Shown in pieces: positions 1 to 5,028 of a stretch of 6,017 nt of DNA (position 1 is the stretch's first letter; each line of letters starts with the position of its first letter). Both the position numbers and the translations under genes were made by a program. Source of the DNA: Thermoplasmata archaeon (GTDB lineage Archaea; Thermoplasmatota; Thermoplasmata; UBA184); assembly GCA_030043505.1 (NCBI GenBank), contig JASHXN010000197.1, positions 1-6,017 on the forward strand. The letters are read 5' to 3'. Below the pieces are notes generated by a model that worked only from the letters and a program-made list of their open reading frames with translations, ran no database searches and was not told the DNA's origin.

Positions 1-426
1 CATGATCAGGATCGCGCCGCCGATGCCGTCGAAGAGCGGAACCCCGAGCGCGTTCGTCAGCCGGCCGAGCGGCGCGTTCGGCTCGAACAGCAGCAGCAGC
101 GCGATGCCGACGATCAGGTGCGGGACGACGACCGGGACGAGGACGAGCGACTCGACCAGCGAGCGTCCGGGGAACCGGTGGCGGGCGAGCAGGTAGCCGA
201 GCGGGACGCCGGTCAGCACGCCGAGACCGACCGCGATCCCGGAGGCGAGCAGGGTGAACTCGAGGGAGGTCCGGAACCCGCCGTCCTGGGCGGCGCGGAC
301 CAGGCCTCCGACGCCCGCGTACTCGAAGAGGGCGACGAGCGGGAGGACGAACAGGCCGAGCAGCGACGCCGCGAGGAGCGCGCCGACGACGCGCGCCGCC
401 AGGGTCGGAGCCGAGGTTCCGGTCAC
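1..426 (-). CDS. wtpB: Tungstate/molybdate ABC transporter permease WtpB (ModB type), N-terminal part
   Basis: Inner-membrane channel subunit of an oxyanion ABC importer; in known systems it takes tungstate or molybdate from WtpA and is driven by a separate ATPase. The frame starts at a GTG (426 to 424) and stays open for 142 codons to the left edge, so the C-terminal part, including the EAA loop that contacts the ATPase, is outside the window. Hydrophobic segments lie at about residues 11-35, 54-80 and 88-115. The stretch PLGYLLARHRFPGR (residues 75-88) followed by a VPVVVPHLIVGIALLLLF segment and a P-N-A-P-L-G motif is typical of ModB/WtpB permeases. The start lies 25 bases after the wtpA stop on the same strand, so the two are probably co-transcribed. 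No strong ribosome binding site is seen; GGGGAA lies just upstream. The GTG is the first reasonable start before the first membrane segment. Sure of the family; molybdate versus tungstate cannot be told. Confidence 0.88.
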   Translation of the reverse strand, partial: MTGTSAPTLAARVVGALLAASLLGLFVLPLVALFEYAGVGGLVRAAQDGGFRTSLEFTLLASGIAVGLGVLTGVPLGYLLARHRFPGRSLVESLVLVPVVVPHLIVGIALLLLFEPNAPLGRLTNALGVPLFDGIGGAILIM

Positions 427-451
427 GCCGTTCCCCGGCCGTCCGGCCGGC

Positions 452-1534
452 CTACGTGATCAGCGCGGTGAGGTAAGACGGCATCGGGGCCGGGCCCTCC
501 GGCGGTGAGCCGGCGAGCGCGCCCGGGAGCGCGGAGGGGTGGTCGACGTACGCCGGCGCGAGCGGGGCGAAGCCGTCGGCGAGCCAGATCGCGGAGGTGC
601 TGTTCGAGAGCAGGAACGCCGCGAAGGCGATCCCGAGCGGGGCGTCCGGCGCCGTCGCGGGGACGGTGAGCGCGAAGACGATCGGCGCGCCGACCACGCT
701 CGAGGTCGCTGAGCCGGTCCCGGTCAGCACGGTCGTCGAGACCCCTCCGTAGGCGCTGATGTCCGCGGACGTGGTCCCCCCGAGGTTCACCTTGCCGAAG
801 AGGTTCGTGTAGGTGAGCCCCTCGGACTTCGCGTACGACCGGTAGACGAAGTACGCTTGGACCTCGCTCGAGTTCAGCGCGGTCGCCGCGTCGTTCTCGG
901 AGACCTCCTTCGTCGCCGAGGTGAACCCGGCGAGCGCTCCCTGGGCCCCGGTGAAGAAGTGGCCGTACAGGGCGCCGCTCTGGTTCTCGAGGGCGTCCTC
1001 GAGCTCGATCGCGAGGATGGCGTCGACCCCGAGCGGGTCGCCGCTCGCGTTCGGGGAGCCGAGCGTCACGCCGGCCTTCACGATGTCCGTGTACCAGTTC
1101 GCGGGGGTGACGGTGCCGGAGAACGCCGAGACGCTCGGGTCGTAGGCGAGGACGAGCGGATCCCCGGCGAAGGCGACCTCCCACGTCGCGACCGTCGACT
1201 TCGGCGCCTCGAGGCTCTCGGGGATGACCCGGTAATCGGCGGAGATGAAGATGTCGTACGGCTGGTGCCCGCCGGCGAGCTGGGCGGCGTCCGCCGTGCT
1301 CCCCTGGTACAGCTGGGCGGAGAGCGGGGACTGGACGCCGGGGGTCTCCGCCACGAACGTCGCCACGAGGTGCGGCATCAGTCCGGTCGGCGACAGGCTC
1401 CCGGCCGCGATCACCTCGAGGGTGGCGGGGCCGGCCTTGGCGGGGCCGTGTAGGTACCACCCGGCGACCCCTCCGGAGACGGCGGCGACGGCGGCGATGG
1501 CGACGACGACCAGCTTCAGAACCAACGGGCGCAT
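452..1534 (-). CDS. wtpA: Tungstate/molybdate ABC transporter substrate-binding protein WtpA
   Basis: Extracytoplasmic binding protein that captures tungstate or molybdate for the WtpB permease. It has 360 residues, about the usual length. Residues 5-27 form a hydrophobic N-terminal segment (signal or membrane anchor); no lipobox cysteine follows it. Landmarks of the archaeal WtpA family follow in order: AAGSLSP (43-49) for the oxyanion loop, YDIFISADYRVIPESL (93-108), W118 to Y131 with FAGDPLVLAYDPS, NWY (146-148), a GSPNASGDPLG loop (159-169) in place of the usual SDPN-DPCGYR, YFVYRSYAK (228-236), and GAPIVFALTVP (282-292) before the last domain-closing helix. D166 matches the conserved metal-binding Asp. 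The second conserved carboxylate (Glu) is not clearly present: by ungapped alignment to the family its place is N221, with E224 nearby. ATG 1534 is chosen because a TATA-like CTTAAG is centred 26.5 bases upstream and no Shine-Dalgarno sequence precedes it. Confidence 0.92.
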   Translation of the reverse strand: MRPLVLKLVVVAIAAVAAVSGGVAGWYLHGPAKAGPATLEVIAAGSLSPTGLMPHLVATFVAETPGVQSPLSAQLYQGSTADAAQLAGGHQPYDIFISADYRVIPESLEAPKSTVATWEVAFAGDPLVLAYDPSVSAFSGTVTPANWYTDIVKAGVTLGSPNASGDPLGVDAILAIELEDALENQSGALYGHFFTGAQGALAGFTSATKEVSENDAATALNSSEVQAYFVYRSYAKSEGLTYTNLFGKVNLGGTTSADISAYGGVSTTVLTGTGSATSSVVGAPIVFALTVPATAPDAPLGIAFAAFLLSNSTSAIWLADGFAPLAPAYVDHPSALPGALAGSPPEGPAPMPSYLTALIT

Positions 1535-1557
1535 CGATGTGGGATTCTACCCCATCA

Positions 1558-1563
1558 CTTAAG
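1558..1563 (-). promoter_or_regulatory. TATA-like box for leaderless wtpA
   Basis: CTTAAG lies in GC-rich surroundings, centred 26.5 bases before the wtpA ATG, the same distance as the box of sodN. It overlaps the sodX stop codon. If real, wtpA-wtpB can be transcribed apart from sodX, with the mRNA beginning at or next to the ATG. Assigned by position and base composition only. Confidence 0.45.
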
Positions 1564-1993
1564 CTGCGGCCCCCGGCAGCGGGCCCCGCCGCTCGGGCGG
1601 AAGGTAGCGGAACCACGGTCCGCCGACGACGGCGTCGAGCCGGACCGGCCCGAACGCGCGGCTGTCGCGACTGACCGCCGGGTCGTCCCCGACGAGGAAC
1701 ACGGTGCCGCCCGGGACGAGGCGGCCGTCGGCGAGCCGCTCGCCGGCGACGTGCTGCACGCGCTTGACCAGCCAGCGCGACGGCCGCTCGGGGTCGCGCA
1801 CGACGACCAGGCTTCCCGCCGCGGGCGGCCGGAGGCGGAACGCGGCCGGATCGACGTAGATCCGATCGCCCGGCAGCAGCGTCGGGCGCATCGACCCGTC
1901 CCGGACCACGAGACGCCGGCTCCGGAGCCACCGGCGAAATCGGAAGCCCCGGCGCGCCCGAAGCGTCGCGCCGTCCGTGTCGGTCTCCGGCAC
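1559..1993 (-). CDS. sodX: Nickel-type superoxide dismutase maturation protease SodX
   Basis: Serine peptidase of the S24/S26 (signal peptidase I-like) group that, in known systems, cuts the N-terminal leader of the SodN precursor so that the new N-terminal His can bind nickel. Counting from GTG 1993 the protein has 144 residues. It shows the catalytic serine box RDGSMRPTLLPGDRI with Ser34, the general-base lysine in LVKRV (Lys77), and the C-terminal box VGDDPAVSRDSRAFGPV (101-117) that corresponds to GDN-x-S-x-DSR of type I signal peptidases. There is no membrane helix, as expected for a cytosolic SodX and unlike a true signal peptidase. Identity rests on this and on the head-to-head neighbour sodN. 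The start is uncertain: GTG 2029 would overlap sodN head-to-head by six bases, while GTG 1909 leaves only six residues before the catalytic serine. GTG 1993 gives an N-terminal extension of the size seen in known SodX proteins. Confidence 0.88.
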   Translation of the reverse strand: MPETDTDGATLRARRGFRFRRWLRSRRLVVRDGSMRPTLLPGDRIYVDPAAFRLRPPAAGSLVVVRDPERPSRWLVKRVQHVAGERLADGRLVPGGTVFLVGDDPAVSRDSRAFGPVRLDAVVGGPWFRYLPPERRGPLPGAAA

Positions 1994-1994
1994 C

Positions 1995-2000
1995 TTTATC
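1995..2000 (+). promoter_or_regulatory. TATA-like box for leaderless sodN
   Basis: TTTATC, the most AT-rich hexamer in the surrounding sequence, is centred 26.5 bases before the sodN ATG at 2024. No Shine-Dalgarno sequence lies between them. This suggests a leaderless mRNA and decides the start at 2024 over the in-frame ATG at 2051. The box directly abuts the probable GTG start of sodX on the other strand (1991-1993), so the two genes share this control region. Confidence 0.55.
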
Positions 2001-2023
2001 GTCCTCGCCCGGGTGGCCGGCGC

Positions 2024-2557
2024 ATGCACGCCGTTTCGACGCTCCGCTCGATGGGCGCCCGCCTCCGCGACGCGGTCCTCCCCCCCCGACCGGTGTACGC
2101 CCACTGCGACATCCCCTGCGGTATTTACGACCCCCACGAGGCCCAGATCGCCGCGCTCACGGTGCTCCGGATGGACCAGCTGATCGGGGAGGCCGTGATG
2201 CCCCCGACGGACGCCATGCCGGAGGACCGGTCGGCGTACGTCGCCAAGCTCGCCCGGTACACGGCGGTGAAGGAGGCCCACGCGGAGCGCGTGAAGCACG
2301 AGGTGCGCGTGATCTGGGGCGATTACATCACGCCGGACCACGTGAAGCAGCATCCGACGCTGGGCGACCACGTCGTCAAGATCCTGAAGCAGGCGTCCAA
2401 GGCGCGCCAGTCGACCGCCGTCGCCGACGCCCAGGAGCTCGTCAAGCTCGTCCAGGAGTTCGCCGAGGTCTTCTGGGCGACCAAGGGCGCGAAGACGCAC
2501 CGGCAGCCGTCGCTCCAGAAGTCCGGCGGCGAGTTGGTGGTCCCGGTCCCCGCGTAG
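2024..2557 (+). CDS. sodN: Nickel superoxide dismutase precursor SodN
   Basis: Converts superoxide to oxygen and hydrogen peroxide in the cytoplasm with a nickel centre; the known enzyme is a hexamer of four-helix bundles. The precursor has 177 residues: a 26-residue leader ending PPRPVYA, then the nickel hook HCDIPCGIYDP at 27-37. After cleavage before His27 the ligands are His1, Cys2 and Cys6 (precursor His27, Cys28, Cys32), with the conserved Tyr9 (Tyr35). All are present. The remainder matches the family helix bundle: HEVRVIWGDYITPDHVKQHP (92-111) and EFAEVFWATKGAK near the C-terminus. ATG 2024 is preferred because a TATA-like box is centred 26.5 bases upstream; ATG 2051 would shorten the leader to 17 residues. 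A run of eight C (2080-2087) lies within the leader codons. sodX lies head-to-head, and hutH follows after 20 bases on the same strand. Confidence 0.95.
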   Translation: MHAVSTLRSMGARLRDAVLPPRPVYAHCDIPCGIYDPHEAQIAALTVLRMDQLIGEAVMPPTDAMPEDRSAYVAKLARYTAVKEAHAERVKHEVRVIWGDYITPDHVKQHPTLGDHVVKILKQASKARQSTAVADAQELVKLVQEFAEVFWATKGAKTHRQPSLQKSGGELVVPVPA

Positions 2558-2577
2558 GGCCGAGGGGCGCGGGCGGG

Positions 2578-4104
2578 ATGAGCGACGCCGTCCGGTTGGA
2601 CGGCCGCTCCCTGTCGCTGGAGCAGTTCGTCGCGGTCGTGCGCGGGCGCCGTACCGTGGCGGTCGCGCCCGAGGCGCTCGAGCGGGTCGCCGCAAGCCGC
2701 GCGGCGGTCGAGCGCGCGGTCGCCGGGGGCGACGCGGTCTACGGCGTGACGACCGGCTTCGGGGCCCTCTCCGAGGTGACGATCCCGGCGGCGCGCGTGC
2801 GAGACCTCCAACTCGCCCTGGTCCGGAGCCACGCCGCGGGGACCGGTCCGGCGCTGCCGGCCGACCTCGTGCGCGGGATGATGCTCCTGCGGCTGAACTC
2901 GCTCGCCGTAGGCGTCTCGGGCGTGCGGACGCAGGTCCTGCTCACGCTCGCCGACGTGCTCAACCGGGGCCTGGTGCCGTGGATCCCCGAGCAGGGTTCG
3001 GTCGGCGCCTCGGGGGACCTCGCCCCGCTCGCGCATCTCGCCCTCGCGCTCACCGGAGAGGGGGCGTTCGTCGACCCCGGGAGCGGGGCGCGGGTCGCCG
3101 CCGCCGAGGGGCTCGCGAAGGAACGGATCGCGCCGCTGGGCCTCGAGGCGAAGGAAGGGGTGGGCCTGCTGAACGGGACGTCGTTGATGGCGTCGTACCT
3201 GGCGCTCGGCGTCGCGGACGCTCGCCAGCTGCTGGACGCCGCCACGATCGCCGCCGCGCTGTCGGTCGACGCGCTGCTCGGCACGCCGCAATCGTTCGAC
3301 GATCGGCTCGGCGAGGCCCGGAACGCGCCGGACGAACGCGCGGTCGCCGCGGCGCTCCGGGCGCTGTTGCGCGGCAGCGAGCTCGCGGTCCCGCGGGCCG
3401 CGTGGGGCGGCCAGGACCCGTACACCCTGCGGTGCCTGCCCCAGGTGCTGGGCGCGGTCCGGGGCGCCGTCGCGTTCGCCGAGGCGACCGTCACGCGCGA
3501 GCTGAACGCCGTCACCGACAATCCGCTCGTCTTCGGCGACGAGTTCGTCAGCGGCGGCAATTTCCACGGCCAGTCGCTCGCCTTCGCGCTGGACGCGCTC
3601 GCGCTCGGGGTGCAGTACGTCGCCGGCTTCGCCGAACGGCGCGTCTCCCGCCTCGTGCACCCGGCGCTGAACCGCGGCCTGCCGGCGTTCCTCGCGCCGG
3701 AACCCGGGGTCACGAGCGGCTTCATGGTGCCGCAGTACGTCGCGGCGGCGCTCGTCAACGAGAACGCGAGCCTGGTCCACCCGGCGAGCGCCACGAGCGT
3801 CCCGACCTCCGCCGACCAGGAGGATTACGTCAGCATGGGGGCGTGGGCGGGTGCGAAGCTCGCCCGCGTGCTCGGCAACGCGCGCAAGGTCGTCGCGATC
3901 GAGTGGATGGTCGCCGGCGCGGCGCTGGAGCACCGCCGTCCGCGCAAGGGCGGCCACGGCAGCGAAGCGGCGCTCGCCGCGCTGCGGGACCGCGTCCAGC
4001 CGTGGGACGCGGACCGAAGCCCGGCCGACGATATCGACCGGCTGAGCACGGCGCTCGCGAACGGCGACCTGGTCCGGAGCGTCCGGGCCCGCGTGCCGTT
4101 CTAG
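2578..4104 (+). CDS. hutH: Histidine ammonia-lyase HutH
   Basis: Removes ammonia from L-histidine to give urocanate, the first step of histidine breakdown. It has 508 residues, the usual length. The electrophilic MIO cofactor forms from Ala144-Ser145-Gly146 in GSVGASGDLAPLAHLAL. Active-site residues known from the Pseudomonas enzyme all have counterparts: Tyr55 (YGVTTGFG), His85 (SHAAGTG), Asn199 (LLNGTS), Tyr282 and Arg285 (QDPYTLRCLPQV), Phe329 (GGNFHGQS) and Glu415 (SADQEDYVSMG). The Ser84-His85 pair is that of histidine lyases; tyrosine and phenylalanine lyases carry His-Leu or Phe-Leu there, so histidine is the expected substrate. LLNGTSLMASY is a small departure from the common NGTQ. 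No other hut gene (urocanase, imidazolonepropionase) is in the window. ATG 2578 gives a normal N-terminus; it starts 20 bases after the sodN stop without a clear ribosome binding site, suggesting read-through transcription from sodN. Confidence 0.95.
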   Translation: MSDAVRLDGRSLSLEQFVAVVRGRRTVAVAPEALERVAASRAAVERAVAGGDAVYGVTTGFGALSEVTIPAARVRDLQLALVRSHAAGTGPALPADLVRGMMLLRLNSLAVGVSGVRTQVLLTLADVLNRGLVPWIPEQGSVGASGDLAPLAHLALALTGEGAFVDPGSGARVAAAEGLAKERIAPLGLEAKEGVGLLNGTSLMASYLALGVADARQLLDAATIAAALSVDALLGTPQSFDDRLGEARNAPDERAVAAALRALLRGSELAVPRAAWGGQDPYTLRCLPQVLGAVRGAVAFAEATVTRELNAVTDNPLVFGDEFVSGGNFHGQSLAFALDALALGVQYVAGFAERRVSRLVHPALNRGLPAFLAPEPGVTSGFMVPQYVAAALVNENASLVHPASATSVPTSADQEDYVSMGAWAGAKLARVLGNARKVVAIEWMVAGAALEHRRPRKGGHGSEAALAALRDRVQPWDADRSPADDIDRLSTALANGDLVRSVRARVPF

Positions 4105-4123
4105 CGCCGGCGGCGTCGCGCTA
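4102..4123. repeat. Inverted repeat across the convergent hutH and zinc-ribbon stop codons
   Basis: TAGCGC (4102-4107) and GCGCTA (4118-4123) form a perfect 6-bp inverted repeat with a 10-base spacer. The TAG stop of hutH opens one arm and the TAG stop of the convergent gene, read on the other strand, ends the other. It could act as a short two-way stem-loop between the genes. There is no T-run, so it is not a typical archaeal terminator, and 6 bp is short for GC-rich DNA. Confidence 0.3.
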
Positions 4124-4828
4124 CGCCGCGGGACGGCCGGCGGGAGCGCTCGGGTGGCCGATCGCGACCGGGGTCCCCGAGGCGCCGAACCGCACGCTCT
4201 CCCCGCAGCTCGGGCACGAGTACTCGCTCACGCCGCGATGCCGCATGTGCGTCCGGCAGCGCGGGCACGGAATCGGGCTGGAGGTGACGTAGGCGGCGAG
4301 GAGTTCCTGCGATCGGCGGTCGCTGTAGCTCGGGCCGGTCGGACGGCCGGCCGCTACGGGCGCCGCGGCGGTCGGCGACGCGCCGTCGGCCGAGGCGCCG
4401 GCGGTCCGGGAGGAGAACAGCCGCCCGCATTGCGGACAGACGTTCAGGCTCGAGGACGCCGACGCTGCGAGCGCGACGTGGCAGGACGGACATTGGGCAC
4501 GGAGCCCGCCGGAGCGGACGACCGGGGGTGGCGCCGGGAGCGTCGGACCGAGATCGACGGGGGCTCGGGGGGTCGGCGCCGTCGCCGTGGGCGGCGGGTC
4601 GGACCAGACGACCGACACCGGCGGCGCCCACCGCACGACCCGACGCGCCGGGTCGTAGGCCATCGACGTGCCGGGGCGGGTCAGTTCGTCGACGAGCAAC
4701 CGCTCGACCTTGCGCGTCCTCCAGGCGAGGGCGGTCGCCAGCGCGGGCACGGTCGCTTCGCGCAGGGACCGGACCGTCGCCTGCAACGTCTGGCGGTCCC
4801 GCTCGGAGGGCCGGAACAGCAGGGACAT
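4121..4828 (-). CDS. Winged-helix and double zinc-ribbon protein of unknown function
   Basis: I do not recognise a named family. From ATG 4828 the protein has 235 residues. Residues 8-69 look like a winged helix: helices around RQTLQATVRSLREATVPAL and RTRKVERLLVDELT, then a short wing-like strand pair ending VVRWAPP. Residues 76-104 are a proline-, alanine- and threonine-rich linker. Zinc ribbon 1 has Cys113-x2-Cys116 and Cys131-x2-Cys134. A second low-complexity linker (140-167) leads to zinc ribbon 2 with Cys188-x2-Cys191 and Cys205-x2-Cys208. There is no signal peptide or membrane segment. A DNA-binding or transcription-related role is plausible from this layout but is inference. ATG 4828 is chosen because an AT-rich box is centred 27.5 bases upstream; a longer reading up to 5053 has no domain character. 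It is divergent from the receiver gene and converges on hutH with a 16-base gap. Confidence 0.82.
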   Translation of the reverse strand: MSLLFRPSERDRQTLQATVRSLREATVPALATALAWRTRKVERLLVDELTRPGTSMAYDPARRVVRWAPPVSVVWSDPPPTATAPTPRAPVDLGPTLPAPPPVVRSGGLRAQCPSCHVALAASASSSLNVCPQCGRLFSSRTAGASADGASPTAAAPVAAGRPTGPSYSDRRSQELLAAYVTSSPIPCPRCRTHMRHRGVSEYSCPSCGESVRFGASGTPVAIGHPSAPAGRPAA

Positions 4829-4851
4829 CGGCGCGAACGTCGGTCGACGCT

Positions 4852-4859
4852 CAAAAGAA
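4852..4859 (-). promoter_or_regulatory. AT-rich promoter box of the zinc-ribbon gene
   Basis: On the minus strand this reads TTCTTTTG, centred 27.5 bases before the ATG at 4828, in otherwise GC-rich DNA and without a Shine-Dalgarno sequence between. The spacing matches the boxes of sodN and wtpA and supports a leaderless mRNA. Confidence 0.45.
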
Positions 4860-4895
4860 GCTATCGTTGCACCCGCACCGCGGACGCCGAGCCCG

Positions 4896-4969
4896 CTCGG
4901 GAAGGCACCGACGGGCCGCTCCCGGTCTCGCGGACGGTGCCACCGGAGGGCGTCCTGTCGGTGCCCGAG
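4896..4969. repeat. Long interrupted inverted repeat, possible structured RNA
   Basis: CTCGG (4896-4900) plus GCACCGAC (4905-4912) can pair with GTCGGTGC (4957-4964) plus CCGAG (4965-4969), making 13 perfect pairs broken only by a four-base bulge (4901-4904). Inside are GGACG (4932-4936) with CGTCC (4951-4955), around an 11-base palindrome CGGTGCCACCG (4935-4945). The fold could be that of a small RNA or leader, or a DNA cruciform or protein-binding array. No function can be assigned, and GC-rich DNA produces such pairings by chance more often than average DNA. Confidence 0.35.
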
Positions 4970-4994
4970 GCCACTATGGTGATACCGCTGCCGA

Positions 4995-5002
4995 CTATAT
5001 AG
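4995..5002 (+). promoter_or_regulatory. Strong TATA box, probably of the receiver gene
   Basis: CTATATAG is the best TATA-box match in the window. With the 26.5-base spacing seen at sodN and wtpA, transcription rightwards would begin near 5025, leaving a leader of about 105 bases before the receiver ATG. The box is a palindrome, so it could also drive leftward transcription from about 4972, which would give the zinc-ribbon gene a structured leader of about 144 bases. Confidence 0.6.
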
Positions 5003-5012
5003 TTGACTCAAC
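5002..5012. promoter_or_regulatory. Perfect palindrome abutting the TATA box, candidate operator
   Basis: GTTGACTCAAC is a perfect 11-base odd-centred palindrome sharing one base with the end of the CTATATAG box and lying before the predicted rightward start near 5025. A repressor bound here would block TFB or RNA polymerase. The regulator is unknown; the divergent winged-helix zinc-ribbon protein is a natural candidate, by proximity only. Confidence 0.4.
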
Positions 5013-5028
5013 CGCCGGGAGGTGAAAG

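Noticed and set aside
88..101. CAG trinucleotide repeat
   Set aside because: It encodes a run of leucines in a membrane segment of the permease on the minus strand; ordinary coding use of CTG.
1..508. Plus-strand frames over the first 500 bases
   Set aside because: The minus strand encodes a clear WtpB permease N-terminus with membrane segments; the plus-strand frames are hydrophilic and have no domain character.
423..1931. Long minus-strand frame across wtpA and part of sodX
   Set aside because: It is Arg/Pro-rich with no domain character, and it overlaps two genes with clear family motifs in other frames. Such frames are common in GC-rich DNA.
2323..3957. Long minus-strand frame opposite hutH
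   Set aside because: Antisense to a gene with all histidine ammonia-lyase motifs; its translation is Arg-, Ala- and Asp-rich without recognisable folds.
2979..4292. Plus-strand frame within hutH running past its stop
   Set aside because: A shifted reading of hutH, Arg/Gly-rich, with no motifs.
4154..5002. Plus-strand frame opposite the zinc-ribbon gene
   Set aside because: Arg/Gly-rich translation typical of the antisense of a GC-rich gene; the minus strand holds two complete C4 zinc ribbons.
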